Positions 1-8,999 of a stretch of 64,000 nt of DNA are shown here, one piece after another; the stretch's first letter is position 1; the number at the start of each line of letters is the position of its first letter. This DNA is from Archangium gephyra (GTDB taxonomy: Bacteria > Myxococcota > Myxococcia > Myxococcales > Myxococcaceae). Both the position numbers and the translations under genes were made by a program. The DNA lies in NCBI RefSeq assembly GCF_001027285.1, contig NZ_CP011509.1:11804501-11868500 (forward strand), written 5' to 3'. Below the pieces are notes generated by a model, which was given only the letters and a program-made list of their open reading frames with translations, had not been told where the DNA came from and ran no database searches.

Positions 1-238
1 CATGGCCCATGCGTTGAAGCTCTCGCTGAATCTCCATCCGCTCTTGTGTCCCTTTGCTCTGCCGAATGAGGAGCAGGTGTAGGTGATTCGAGGACAAAGG
101 AGACAAACCCTGGACGCGAGGCATTCCGGCCCCCCGAGGGCACGGCCGAAGTCAGGAGGGAACGCATCCCCGCCTGCTCAGCGTGGGGGCATCGGAACGT
201 GCGCGCACCTCGCGCATCCGTTAGGGACTTCCCCTCGC
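1..238. other. Left-edge stretch without a confident gene
   Basis: Frame 2 is open from position 2 to a TAG at 80-82 and could be the last 26 codons of a gene that starts outside the window, but its codon bias is weaker than in the neighbouring genes and I recognise nothing in it. Positions 83-238 are in frame with the ABC ATPase that follows. Their translation does not resemble an ABC protein N-terminus, so I treat them as upstream region, probably holding the promoter of the ABC/permease/AttH operon. No clear -35/-10 pair is visible. Confidence 0.3.
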
Positions 239-937
239 ATGCCCCCCGCCCAGCCCGTTGTCGAGCTCCACGACGTCTCCAAGTCCTACGCCGAGGGCGA
301 TGCTGTCCGCGAGGTGCTCTCCAATGTGCGCATCACCCTGCACGCGGGCGAGTTCATCGTGCTGCTCGGCCGCAGCGGCTCGGGAAAATCCACGCTTCTC
401 AATCTCATCAGCGGCATCGATCTGCCCTCGCGGGGCACGGTGCGCGTCGATGGCCGCGAGCTCGTCACCCTGAGCGAGCACGAGCGCACCCTGCTGCGCC
501 GCGAGCGCATCGGCTTCATCTTCCAGGCCTTCAACCTGCTGCCCACCCTCACGGTCGAGGAGAACATCCTCCTGCCGCTGGAGCTCACCGGGCGCGACGG
601 CCCCCACTCCCGCAACCGCGTGCGCGAGCTGCTCGACACCGTGGGCCTCGGCAACCGCGCCGCGAGCTTCCCCGACCGGCTCTCCGGCGGTGAGCAGCAG
701 CGGGTGGCCGTGGCCCGCGCGCTCGCCCATACCCCTCCCCTGCTCCTGGCCGATGAGCCCACCGGCAACCTCGACGAGCAGACGGGTCGCAAGGTGTTGG
801 ATCTGCTCGAGGGCCTCACACGCCGCGAGAACGCGTGTGCCCTCATCGTCACCCACGACCCCGGCCTCGTCGCGCGCGCGGACCGGGTGCTGTCCTTGGA
901 GACGGGCCGGCTCGTCGAGCGGGAGGCTCGCGCGTGA
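239..937 (+). CDS. ABC transporter ATP-binding protein, LolD/MacB type
   Basis: This is a 232-residue ATPase subunit of a FtsX-family (type VII) ABC system, acting at the inner face of the cytoplasmic membrane. Visible motifs are Walker A GRSGSGKS (44-51), Q-loop Gln96, signature LSGGEQQ (148-154), Walker B LLLADEP (from 168) and switch His206, so it should be catalytically active. I chose ATG 239 because family homology begins immediately after it; the frame is open from 83 but the extra 52 residues look unlike any ABC N-terminus. Its TGA overlaps the GTG start of the permease by 4 bases, which indicates translational coupling. Partner genes suggest export or membrane extraction of a lipid or lipoprotein-like substrate; the substrate is unknown. 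Confidence 0.93.
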   Translation: MPPAQPVVELHDVSKSYAEGDAVREVLSNVRITLHAGEFIVLLGRSGSGKSTLLNLISGIDLPSRGTVRVDGRELVTLSEHERTLLRRERIGFIFQAFNLLPTLTVEENILLPLELTGRDGPHSRNRVRELLDTVGLGNRAASFPDRLSGGEQQRVAVARALAHTPPLLLADEPTGNLDEQTGRKVLDLLEGLTRRENACALIVTHDPGLVARADRVLSLETGRLVEREARA

Positions 938-3486
938 GACAGCGCCTCCTGGTCCGCGCCAGCCTGCGCCACCTGGGCAGCCACCCGTGGCTCACCGCCC
1001 TGTCCCTGCTTGGCATCGCGCTCGGCGTGGCGGTGGTGGTGTCCATCGACCTCGCCAACGCGAGCGCCATGCGCGCCTTCGAGCGCTCCACGGACACCGT
1101 GGCGGGCCGCGCCACCCACCAGCTCGTCGGCGGGCCCTCGGGACTGCCCGAGTCCGTGTACCGCGCGCTGCGCCTCCAGCCCGGCGCGCCCGTGTCCGCC
1201 CCCGTGGTGGAGGGCTACGTCCGCGCGAGAAGCGGAGATCGGCGCACCCTCACCGTCCTGGGGGTGGACCCCTTCGCCGAGGCCCCCTTCCGCGCCTTCG
1301 TCCCCCGGGGCGGAGGCAGGGTGGACCTGGGCACCCTCCTCACCGAGCCCGGTGCCGCCCTCATGACGCAGCGCACGGCTCTGGCGCTGAACGTGAAGGC
1401 CGGAGACCCGCTCCTGGTGGCCGTGGAGGGCGTGGTGAAGCCCCTGCGCGTGGCGGCGCTGCTCCAGCCCGGCAACGAGGGCCGTGCCCAGGCGATGGAG
1501 GGCCTCGTCCTCACCGACATCTCCACCGCGCAGGAAGTGCTCGGTCTGGTGGGGCGCCTCTCGCACATCGACCTGAAGCTGCCGGAGGGGGAAGCCGGCG
1601 AGTCCCGGCTGGCGAGCCTGCGCCCGCTGCTCCCCGAGGGCGCCGAGGTGATACGGCCCCAGGCCCGGGGCAACGCGGTGGCGCAGATGACGCGCGCGTT
1701 CCGCACCAACCTCACCGCGCTGTCGCTGCTGGCGCTCGTGGTGGGGACGTTCCTCATCTACAACACGATGACCTTCTCGGTGGTGCAGCGGCGCGAGCAG
1801 CTCGGACGGCTGCGCGCGGTGGGCATCACCCGGCGCGAGCTCTTCGCCCTGGTGCTCGGCGAGGCGGCGGTGCTGGGCGCGGTGGGCACGGTGGCGGGGC
1901 TGTTGCTGGGGGTAGTGCTGGGACGCGGGCTGATGGAGCTCGTCACCCGGACGCTCAACGACCTGTACCTCGTGGTGAGCGTGCGGAGCCTCTCGCTGGA
2001 GTCCTTCACGCTGCTGAAGGGCGTGCTGCTGGGCCTGGGCGCGACGCTGGCCGCCGCGATGCTGCCCGCGTGGGAGGCCGCGCGCTCGGCGCCCGCGGTG
2101 ACGCTGCGCCGCTCCACCCTGGAGGACGTGTCGCGCCACCGGGCTCCCCGGCTCGCGCTGCTGGGGCTCGTCACCCTCGCGCTGGGCGTGGGGCTGCTGG
2201 CCCTGCCCACGCCCGAGCTGCTGCCGGCCTACGCGGGCCTCTTCTCGCTGCTGCTCGGCGCGTCGCTGCTGGTGCCCTGGTTGACGGCGAAGCTGGCCGG
2301 CCTGGCGGCGGGTCCGCTGGGACGCCCCTTCGGGTTGCTCGGGCGCATGGCGGCGCGAGGTGTGACGTCGAACCTCAGCCGCACCGCCGTGGCGCTGGCG
2401 GCGCTGATGGTGGCGGTGGCCACCACGGTGGGCGTGGGCCTCATGGTGACGAGCTTCCGCGGCACGGTGTCGGACTGGCTGGAGTCCTCGCTGGAGGCGG
2501 ACGTCTACGTCTCCCCGCCCGCGCTCGTCACCCGGCGGGGGGGCGCCACCTTCGCGCCGGGACTCGCCGAGTTGGTGCGCGCCACGCCCGGAGTGGCCAG
2601 CAGCAGCACCCTCCGCACGGTGCAGGTGCGCGTGGACGGTGTGCCCACGGACGTGCGCGCGGTGGACTTCGGTACCACCCCGGTGCGCCCCTACCGCTTC
2701 AAGGAGGGAGACGCGGCGCGCGTGTGGAAGGAGCTGGAGGCACCGGACGCCGTCCTCGTCTCCGAGCCCTTCGCCTTCCACCGCCGGCTGGGCGTGGGCG
2801 GCACGGTGGAGCTGGCCACGGACCAGGGCCCGCGCCGCTTCCGCGTGGTGGGCGTGTACTTCGACTATGGCTCGGACGCGGGCACGGTGCTGATGCTGCG
2901 CGGCACGTACCTGCTCCACTTCGAGGACGCGCGCGTGAGTGGCGTGGCCCTCTACGCCGAGCCCGGGCAGGACGTGGACGCGCTCGTGGCCCGGGTGCGC
3001 GAGCGTGCGGGCACCGTGCAGGCGCTCGGCATCCAGTCCAACCGCGCGCTGCGCCAGCTGTCCCTGGAGGTGTTCGACCGCACCTTCACCATCACCCACG
3101 TGCTGCGGCTGCTCGCGGTGGGCGTGGCCTTCATCGGCGTGTTGAGCGCGCTCATGGCGCTGCAACTGGAGCGGGCGCGCGAGCTGGCGGTGCTGCGTGC
3201 CACCGGCCTCACCCCGCGCCAGCTCTGGGGCCTCGTGTCCCTGCAGACGGGGCTGCTGGGCCTGCTCGCGGGGCTCTTCTCGCTGCCGCTCGGCGTGGCG
3301 CTCGCGTACGTGCTCGTCCACGTCATCAACCAGCGCTCCTTCGGGTGGACGCTGCAACTGCTCGTCTCCGGGGACGTGCTCACCCAGGCGATGGTGCTGG
3401 CCCTGGCGGCGGCGGCGCTCGCGGGCCTGTACCCGTCCTGGAAGATGTCACGCGCCAACCCCGCCCTGGCGCTGAGGGAGGAGTGA
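934..3486 (+). CDS. FtsX-like ABC transporter permease (duplicated domain)
   Basis: 850 residues, with GTG start at 934 overlapping the stop of the ATPase gene. An N-terminal membrane anchor (about residues 15-40) is followed by a MacB-type periplasmic domain, three membrane helices (about 270-400), a middle block of helices, a second periplasmic domain and three C-terminal helices ending just before the stop. This 10-helix duplicated FtsX layout matches AttG/YbbP-like permeases rather than the 4-helix LolC/E form. It would form the membrane part of the transporter with the preceding ATPase. The next gene starts 4 bases after the stop and encodes an AttH-like protein, the arrangement known from attEFGH-type operons. 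No substrate can be read from the sequence. Confidence 0.9.
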   Translation: MRQRLLVRASLRHLGSHPWLTALSLLGIALGVAVVVSIDLANASAMRAFERSTDTVAGRATHQLVGGPSGLPESVYRALRLQPGAPVSAPVVEGYVRARSGDRRTLTVLGVDPFAEAPFRAFVPRGGGRVDLGTLLTEPGAALMTQRTALALNVKAGDPLLVAVEGVVKPLRVAALLQPGNEGRAQAMEGLVLTDISTAQEVLGLVGRLSHIDLKLPEGEAGESRLASLRPLLPEGAEVIRPQARGNAVAQMTRAFRTNLTALSLLALVVGTFLIYNTMTFSVVQRREQLGRLRAVGITRRELFALVLGEAAVLGAVGTVAGLLLGVVLGRGLMELVTRTLNDLYLVVSVRSLSLESFTLLKGVLLGLGATLAAAMLPAWEAARSAPAVTLRRSTLEDVSRHRAPRLALLGLVTLALGVGLLALPTPELLPAYAGLFSLLLGASLLVPWLTAKLAGLAAGPLGRPFGLLGRMAARGVTSNLSRTAVALAALMVAVATTVGVGLMVTSFRGTVSDWLESSLEADVYVSPPALVTRRGGATFAPGLAELVRATPGVASSSTLRTVQVRVDGVPTDVRAVDFGTTPVRPYRFKEGDAARVWKELEAPDAVLVSEPFAFHRRLGVGGTVELATDQGPRRFRVVGVYFDYGSDAGTVLMLRGTYLLHFEDARVSGVALYAEPGQDVDALVARVRERAGTVQALGIQSNRALRQLSLEVFDRTFTITHVLRLLAVGVAFIGVLSALMALQLERARELAVLRATGLTPRQLWGLVSLQTGLLGLLAGLFSLPLGVALAYVLVHVINQRSFGWTLQLLVSGDVLTQAMVLALAAAALAGLYPSWKMSRANPALALREE

Positions 3487-3490
3487 GACG

Positions 3491-4672
3491 ATGCGCGGAC
3501 GCGGACTCCTCATCGGCGTGACGGTGGTGCTCGTGGGGCTCGCGGCCGGCGCGGCCTATGTCACGCGCGACACGTCGCCGCCCCTGGAGAACATCCCCTC
3601 GCTGAAGGTGTCGGAGGCACTCGGCAGCAAGGCCAGCGCCGCGGAGGGTTACACGCGCGCCCTCGAGCCCCGGGACTTCCACTTCCCCGAGGACCACGGT
3701 CCCCACCCCGGCTTCCACACCGAGTGGTGGTACTGGACGGGCAACCTCTCCACGGCGGACGGGCACGAGTTCGGCTACCAGTTCACCCTCTTCCGCAGCG
3801 CGCTGGCGCCCGGGGAGCCGGAGCGTGCGTCCGCGTGGGGCACCCGGCGCATCTACATGGGGCACCTGGCGCTCTCGGACATCACCGGCGGGCGCTTCCA
3901 CGCCACCGAGCGCTTCAGCCGCGAGGCGATGGAGCTCGCGGGCGCGCGGACCGCCCCCTTGCGTGTCTGGCTGGAGGACTGGAGCGCGGAGGCCCTGGGC
4001 GGCGGCGCCCTGCCCCTGCGGCTCACCGCCCGGAGCGGGAACGTGTCGCTGTCGCTGGAGTTGGAGGCCGGCAAGCCACCGGTGCTCCAGGGAGAGCGGG
4101 GCCTCAGCCAGAAGGGGCCCGAGAAGGGCAACGCCTCCTATTACTACTCGCTCACCCGCATGCCCACGCGCGGGCAGGTGACGGTGGACGGCCGCGCGTA
4201 CGAGGTGACGGGGCAGAGCTGGATGGACCGCGAGTGGGGCTCCAGCGCGCTCGGCCAGGAGGTGGTGGGCTGGGACTGGTTCGCGCTCCAGCTCTCGGAC
4301 GGCGGCGAGCTCATGTACTACCAGCTGCGCCGGCACGACGGCACGGTGGACACGTTCAGCACGGGCACGCTCGTCCCCGCCCAGGGAGAGCCGGTGCACC
4401 TGTCACGCGAGGACGTGCGGCTGGAAGTGGCGGAGACCTGGACGAGCCCCCACAGCGGCGTGGTGTACCCGGCCCGCTGGAAGCTCGCGGTCCCCTCGAG
4501 AGGTCTGACACTGGACATCACGCCCGCGCTGGCGGACCAGGAGTTGCCGGTGAGTGTGCGCTACTGGGAGGGCGCGGTGCGCCTGTCGGGCACGCACGCG
4601 GGACAGCCGGTCCAGGGCCGTGGTTACGTCGAGCTGACGGGCTACGGCGATATGCCCCCGCGAGGGCGCTGA
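3491..4672 (+). CDS. AttH/CrtC-like lipocalin-family protein
   Basis: 393 residues with an N-terminal hydrophobic segment (about 5-24) and no lipobox Cys, so it is probably membrane-anchored facing the periplasm. The core carries hallmarks of the AttH / carotenoid 1,2-hydratase-like lipocalin fold: FHTEWWYWTG near residue 75, GYQFTLFR near 95, and MDREWGS near 245. Family members bind hydrophobic ligands, and the CrtC branch hydrates carotenoids. The position as third gene of an ATPase/permease/AttH operon favours a transport-associated, lipid-binding role over carotenoid synthesis; no other carotenoid gene is nearby. ATG at 3491 lies 4 bases after the permease stop. Confidence 0.82.
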   Translation: MRGRGLLIGVTVVLVGLAAGAAYVTRDTSPPLENIPSLKVSEALGSKASAAEGYTRALEPRDFHFPEDHGPHPGFHTEWWYWTGNLSTADGHEFGYQFTLFRSALAPGEPERASAWGTRRIYMGHLALSDITGGRFHATERFSREAMELAGARTAPLRVWLEDWSAEALGGGALPLRLTARSGNVSLSLELEAGKPPVLQGERGLSQKGPEKGNASYYYSLTRMPTRGQVTVDGRAYEVTGQSWMDREWGSSALGQEVVGWDWFALQLSDGGELMYYQLRRHDGTVDTFSTGTLVPAQGEPVHLSREDVRLEVAETWTSPHSGVVYPARWKLAVPSRGLTLDITPALADQELPVSVRYWEGAVRLSGTHAGQPVQGRGYVELTGYGDMPPRGR

Positions 4673-4717
4673 AGAAGGGCCGGCGACGTAGCCTCGCTTC
4701 AAACGGGGGGTCGCACC

Positions 4718-5125
4718 ATGCCACAGCCGCGCGAGTGGAGCTTCGGGACACATCGGGCCTGGTTCGAGCCCCCTGACGTCTTGTGGATGAAGATTCGCGG
4801 AGAGACCTCGCTCCAGGACGCCATCACCATCCTCGAGGTCTACCGCGAGGTGGGCAACCAGCAGCGCTTCTTCCTGGTGACGGACCTCTCGGAGGCCACG
4901 TCCGTGGACCTGAAGGCGAGGGACCACGTCTCCTGGAACTTCCACACGGAGTGGTTCCACGGCGCCATCTACATCGGAGCGGGGCTGATGCAGCGGGCGG
5001 TGGCCACCAGCATGAGCTTCTTCCATTCCCTGACGGGCCAGGCGACGCGGCCCCAGCATTTCGTTTCGACAGAGAACGATGCACGCGCGCTCATCGCCGA
5101 GGAACGCTCCCTGCTGGACAGATGA
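4718..5125 (+). CDS. Conserved hypothetical protein, STAS/SpoIIAA-like size, paralogue of next gene
   Basis: 135 residues, soluble, with no signal peptide. It begins with an EWSFGTHRAWFEPPDV beta-rich segment and has a TDLSEATSVD motif near residue 55. It is clearly homologous along its whole length to the next gene (shared features: W-x-FGTH, GET-x-LQDAI, VTDL, YIGAG). The size and the alternating beta/alpha pattern recall single-domain STAS/SpoIIAA-like proteins common in myxobacteria, but I cannot prove that fold. A GGGG run lies upstream of ATG 4718. Function is unknown; tandem duplication suggests the copies may interact or have specialised. Confidence 0.7.
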   Translation: MPQPREWSFGTHRAWFEPPDVLWMKIRGETSLQDAITILEVYREVGNQQRFFLVTDLSEATSVDLKARDHVSWNFHTEWFHGAIYIGAGLMQRAVATSMSFFHSLTGQATRPQHFVSTENDARALIAEERSLLDR

Positions 5126-5201
5126 AGCGGATGCGTGCGTGGCGCTGCTCGCCCTCTCCACCCTGACGGGTAGGATGCGCACAACCGCCATCGGGGGATA
5201 C

Positions 5202-5618
5202 ATGACCATCCAGCGCGAGTGGAAGTTCGGAACTCACACCGCCCATTTCGAGCAGCCGGACATCCTGTGGGTGAAGATCCACGGAGAGACCACCCTGCAG
5301 GACGCCATCGCGTTGTCGGAGCTCTATGGAGAGTTGGGCAACAAGAATCCCTACTTCGTGGTGACGGACCTCACGGACGCCACGTCCGTCGAGACCGAGG
5401 CCCGCGAGCACGTCTCCAAGAACATCAACCCCGGCTGGTTCCTCGGCTCCGTCTACATTGGAGCGGGCTTCGTGCAGAAGGCGGTGGCCAAGAGCCTGGC
5501 CTTCGTGCACGCCATGACGGGCAAGCTCACCTTCGACATGCACTTCGTCGCCACGGAGCAGGAGGCCCGCGAGCTCATCGCCCGCGAGCGCGTCCAGCGC
5601 AGCACGCGCGTGGCCTAG
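5202..5618 (+). CDS. Conserved hypothetical protein, tandem paralogue of preceding gene
   Basis: 138 residues from ATG 5202, preceded by a GGGGGA ribosome-binding site. The frame is open back to 5079, but the upstream part overlaps the previous gene and does not align with it, whereas from 5202 the two proteins align from their first residues (EWKFGTHTAHFEQPDI compared with EWSFGTHRAWFEPPDV). Shared motifs are GETTLQDAI, VTDLTDATSVE and VYIGAGFVQKAVAKS. It is soluble, with no Cys and no membrane segment. The stop codon shares a CTAG with the stop of the convergent hydrolase gene. STAS-like regulatory function is a guess from size and pattern. Confidence 0.7.
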   Translation: MTIQREWKFGTHTAHFEQPDILWVKIHGETTLQDAIALSELYGELGNKNPYFVVTDLTDATSVETEAREHVSKNINPGWFLGSVYIGAGFVQKAVAKSLAFVHAMTGKLTFDMHFVATEQEARELIARERVQRSTRVA

Positions 5619-6322
5619 AACACCGCCATCTGCTCGGCCGGCTCGTCACGCGCCTCCAGCGGGCGCGTGTTGTAGGCGAGCGCCTCTTCCAGGCGCGCGG
5701 GCTTCTCGGAGCGCGGAGACGTCATCAAACGGATGAAGGCCTCGTGGTCCAGCCGCAGGCGCGGGTTGGTGAGGCGCTCGTGGCCGATGGTGCTGAACGT
5801 CCGGCCGCCATAGTCGTGCGCGGGGAAGACGAGCGTGTCCCCCGGCAGCGACAGCAGCCGCTGGAGGCTGAGGTACTCGGCCTCGGCATCGCCCGTGGGC
5901 AGGTCCGTCCGGCCCGTGGCGCCGATGAGCAGCGTGTCCCCGGTGAGCACCCGGTCCTCCATCACCAGCACCATCGCGTCCGCGGTGTGCCCGGGGCTGC
6001 CCCAGACGGCGAGGTGCACGTCGCCCACCGCCAGCACCTCGCCATCTTGTAACGGCCGCTGCACCGAGCCCTCGGGCGCCCCCGCGTGCACCGCGCCCGT
6101 CATCCGGGACAGCTCCCGGCCTCCGGACAGGTGGTCCGCGTGTGTATGGGTGTCCACCACCATCATCAGCCGGAGCTGGTCCTTCGCCAGCCGCTGCATG
6201 TAGCCGGGCACCAGCTCCAGCACCGGATCCACGATGAGCGCCTGACGTGTTCGCGGGCTGACGATGAGGTACGTGCGGCAGCTCGCCCCACCGTTCAGCT
6301 CCTCGAAGATGAAGCCCTTCAT
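5615..6322 (-). CDS. MBL-fold metallo-hydrolase, ETHE1 persulfide dioxygenase-like
   Basis: 235 residues from ATG 6322, which has a purine-rich GGGAGGG ribosome-binding site. The metallo-beta-lactamase signature THTHADHLSGG (His59, His61, Asp63, His64) is present, followed by SPGHTADAM (metal His) and LTGDTLLIGATGRTD, where the GRTD segment is typical of the ETHE1/persulfide dioxygenase and thiolase-like branch rather than glyoxalase II. Expected reaction: iron-dependent oxidation of glutathione or other low-molecular-weight persulfides to sulfite, in the cytoplasm; a generic hydrolase is the alternative. There is no fused rhodanese domain. It is monocistronic and convergent with the preceding gene. 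Confidence 0.8.
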   Translation of the reverse strand: MKGFIFEELNGGASCRTYLIVSPRTRQALIVDPVLELVPGYMQRLAKDQLRLMMVVDTHTHADHLSGGRELSRMTGAVHAGAPEGSVQRPLQDGEVLAVGDVHLAVWGSPGHTADAMVLVMEDRVLTGDTLLIGATGRTDLPTGDAEAEYLSLQRLLSLPGDTLVFPAHDYGGRTFSTIGHERLTNPRLRLDHEAFIRLMTSPRSEKPARLEEALAYNTRPLEARDEPAEQMAVF

Positions 6323-6595
6323 CCACGCCCTCCCTCTCCTGGGTGGCCCACCACCCCCGGGACACGGGCAAGGTAGGCACTGCCCGTCCACCGCACGGCC
6401 GGACGAACGCCCGAGGCCGCGGGGACGCCATCTGGTGGACGGTTTGGGCGGAGGACGCGAGACGGTGTCAGCGGAGCGAGCGGCCGGCCAGGCCCCCGTT
6501 CGAGCGCAGGCTGACCCGGGCCACCACCGCCCCCAGCTTGAGGCCCACGCGCCGCGGGAATGGACCCGCTGGCGACACCACACGGGAGCGACACC

Positions 6596-6805
6596 ATGGC
6601 ACTCGCCAAGAAGGCACTCGGCGCTTTGATTCTCTCGAAGTTCTTCCAGCGGCCCCGCAGCCCCTGGTACCGGCGCAACACCCTGGCCCAGCGCCCCGGC
6701 CTCGGCTTCCTCATCGGCCTCACGCCGCTGGGCCGCTTCAGCCTCGGCGGGGTTGCGCTGCTCGCCGCGCGCCGCTTCATGGCCCGCCGGCAGCTTCCCG
6801 CCTGA
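6596..6805 (+). CDS. Small basic membrane-associated hypothetical protein
   Basis: 69 residues from ATG 6596 with GGGAGCG upstream. It is highly basic (many Arg/Lys) with one or two short hydrophobic stretches (LGALILSKFF near residue 8; GFLIGLTPLGRFSLGGVALLAA near 37-58). Third-position GC bias supports coding. It stands alone between the divergent MBL hydrolase gene and the convergent FHA gene. No family was recognised. Confidence 0.5.
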   Translation: MALAKKALGALILSKFFQRPRSPWYRRNTLAQRPGLGFLIGLTPLGRFSLGGVALLAARRFMARRQLPA

Positions 6806-6849
6806 CGAAGCCCCTCACCCCGGGGGCCTGGCCCCCGTGTGAGTGGGGC

Positions 6850-7380
6850 TCAGCGGTGGGCGGGGGCGGCCATGGCCAGGTGGGCGTGGAGCGTGTCGGT
6901 GCGCACGTAGAGGAACTGGGCGTCGCCGAAGGCCAGGCCGTCTCCATCCACCAGCTGCTGCTCCTGCTCTCCCAGGGCGATGGCGTTGACGAAGGTGCCG
7001 TTCATCGAGTCCGCGTCGCGCACGTAGCAGCTGCTGTCGGCCGCGCTCCAGCGCAGCAGCGCGTGGAACTTGGAGACGGACGGGTCGTGGATGACCACCG
7101 AGCTCGTCTCCAGCCGACCCACGGCGAACACCTCGCCATCCGTCTTCGGCTTGAGGAAGAGGACCTGCAGGTGCTCGAAGCCCTGCAGCATCGCCATCAG
7201 CCGGTCCGCCAGGCGCGAGCGGTGGGCCATGAACACCGTGCGCGCCCCGCCCATCTGCTGGGCCACCCGCTGGAAGACGGGGGCGGGAGGCTGCTGGATG
7301 AGCGCCACGGGGCCGTGCTCGGACTGGAACGTCCTCACATCGACCTGGGGCAGCGCCCGTAATTCCTTCACCGATGGCAT
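6850..7380 (-). CDS. FHA-domain protein
   Basis: 176 residues if translation starts at ATG 7380; the frame stays open to 7476, but that start would place the 5' end against glpK and adds low-complexity residues. The C-terminal half is a forkhead-associated domain: VGRLETSSVVIHDPSVSKFHALL gives the GR, S and SxxH core residues, followed by DADSMNGTFVN, the N-G-T-x-V-N strand. FHA domains bind phosphothreonine peptides, so a partner of a Ser/Thr kinase is likely. The N-terminal 90 residues contain no recognised domain. It is divergent from glpK with about 98 bases between the start codons. Confidence 0.82.
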   Translation of the reverse strand: MPSVKELRALPQVDVRTFQSEHGPVALIQQPPAPVFQRVAQQMGGARTVFMAHRSRLADRLMAMLQGFEHLQVLFLKPKTDGEVFAVGRLETSSVVIHDPSVSKFHALLRWSAADSSCYVRDADSMNGTFVNAIALGEQEQQLVDGDGLAFGDAQFLYVRTDTLHAHLAMAAPAHR

Positions 7381-7478
7381 GGCGCGCAGGCTAGGCGCCC
7401 AAGCCGCGCGTGCCAAGGGCCCTGGCTCGGGTATGGTGCGCCCGCACACCACCCAGGCAGCCGCAGGAGGCTTCATCC

Positions 7479-8963
7479 ATGGCGAAGGCGAAGTACGTGC
7501 TGGCAGTGGACCAGGGCACCACCGGGACGCACGTCTCCATCCTCGACGACAAGCTCCGGGTGGTGGGGAGCTCCTACCGGGAGTTCACCCAGTACTTCCC
7601 CAAGCCTGGTTGGGTGGAGCACGACCTGGAGGAGATCTGGGCCAGCGTCGAGCAGTGTGTGCGGCTGGCGCTCAAGGACGCGGGGCTCGCGGGCAAGGAC
7701 CTGGCCGCGGTGGGCATCACCAACCAGCGCGAGACGTCCGGCCTGTGGATGCGCGATGGCGGCAAGCCCCTGAGCCACGCCATCGTCTGGCAGGACCGGC
7801 GCACCTCGGAGCACTGCGCGAAGCTGCGCCAGCAGGGCGAGGAGGCCCGGGTGCGGCAGACGACGGGCCTGGTGTTGGACCCGTACTTCTCGGGCACCAA
7901 GCTGTCCTGGATGCTGGAGCACGTGAAGGGGGCCCGCAAGCGCGCCGAGAAGGGCGAGGTGTGCTTCGGCACCGTGGACACGTGGCTTGTCTACAAGATG
8001 ACAGGGGGCCAGTCGCACGTGACGGACGTGTCCAATGCCAGCCGCACGCTGCTGATGGACGTGAACCGGCTCGCGTGGGACGACGGCATGCGCACCCTGT
8101 TTGGCGCACCGGCGGCGTGCCTGCCGGAGATTCGCGGCTCGGCGGAGAGCTACGGCACCACGCGGGGCATGAAGAGCCTGCCGGACGGCATCCCCATCAG
8201 CGGCATGGCGGGAGACCAGCAGGCGGCGCTCTTCGGACAGGCGTGCTTCAACCCGGGCGAGTCCAAGTGCACCTACGGCACGGGGGCCTTCCTGCTGATG
8301 AACACGGGCGAGACGCCGGTGTACTCGAAGGCGGGGCTGCTCACCACGGTGGCCTGGAAGATCAACGGCAAGACGGCGTACGCGCTGGAGGGCAGCTCGT
8401 TCATCGCCGGGGCCGCGGTGCAGTGGCTGCGGGATGGGCTGAAGGTCATCAAGAAGGCGGGGGACGTGGAGCCGCTGGCGGCGAGCGTGAAGGAGAGCGG
8501 GGATGTGGTGTTCGTCCCGGCGCTCGCGGGCCTGGGAGCGCCGCACTGGCGTCCGGAGGCGCGCGGCCTGTTCGCGGGCATCGACCGCTCCACCACGGTG
8601 GCGCACCTGGCGCGGGCGGCGCTCGAGGGCGTGGCGATGCAGATTCACGACCTGGCCGAGGCCATGCGGCGTGACAGCGGGCGGGAGATTCCGTCCTTCA
8701 AGGTGGACGGAGGCGCGTCGGCCAACAACCTGATGATGCAGTTCCAGGCGGACGTGCTGGGCACGGAGGTGGTGCGTCCGCAGAACCTGCAGACGACGAG
8801 CCTGGGAGCGGCCTTCCTGGCGGGCCTGGGAGCGGGCGTGTGGAGCGGCACGGATGCCATCCGCCGCGCCTGGAAGGTGGGCAAGGTCTTCAAGCCGAAG
8901 ATGAAGCCCGAGGTGCGTGAGCGATACCTGACCAAGTGGCGGCGCGCGGTGGAGCGAGCCTGA
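7479..8963 (+). CDS. glpK: Glycerol kinase
   Basis: 494 residues, full length for the FGGY kinase GlpK, which phosphorylates glycerol with ATP to sn-glycerol 3-phosphate in the cytoplasm. The N-terminal phosphate-binding motif AVDQGTTGTHVS (from residue 9), TNQRET near 86, WQDRRT, the SKCTYGTGAF ATP-side motif and the C-terminal FVPALAGLGAPHW FGGY signature are all present. TTGTH replaces the TTSSR of enteric GlpK. I chose ATG 7479, preceded by GCAGGAGG, since family homology starts with VLAVDQGTT; the open frame upstream to 7410 has no homology. No glpF or glpD is adjacent. The pterin dehydratase gene follows 36 bases downstream and may be co-transcribed. Confidence 0.95.
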   Translation: MAKAKYVLAVDQGTTGTHVSILDDKLRVVGSSYREFTQYFPKPGWVEHDLEEIWASVEQCVRLALKDAGLAGKDLAAVGITNQRETSGLWMRDGGKPLSHAIVWQDRRTSEHCAKLRQQGEEARVRQTTGLVLDPYFSGTKLSWMLEHVKGARKRAEKGEVCFGTVDTWLVYKMTGGQSHVTDVSNASRTLLMDVNRLAWDDGMRTLFGAPAACLPEIRGSAESYGTTRGMKSLPDGIPISGMAGDQQAALFGQACFNPGESKCTYGTGAFLLMNTGETPVYSKAGLLTTVAWKINGKTAYALEGSSFIAGAAVQWLRDGLKVIKKAGDVEPLAASVKESGDVVFVPALAGLGAPHWRPEARGLFAGIDRSTTVAHLARAALEGVAMQIHDLAEAMRRDSGREIPSFKVDGGASANNLMMQFQADVLGTEVVRPQNLQTTSLGAAFLAGLGAGVWSGTDAIRRAWKVGKVFKPKMKPEVRERYLTKWRRAVERA

Positions 8964-8999
8964 GACAGCGTCCCCGGGTTGCGATAGAGGAGACCCCCG

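Noticed and set aside
286-3357. 1023-codon open frame on the minus strand across the ABC/permease genes
   Set aside because: It mirrors the plus-strand genes; composition (Arg/His/Gln-rich) is that of an antisense frame in GC-rich DNA, and the plus-strand products have clear motifs.
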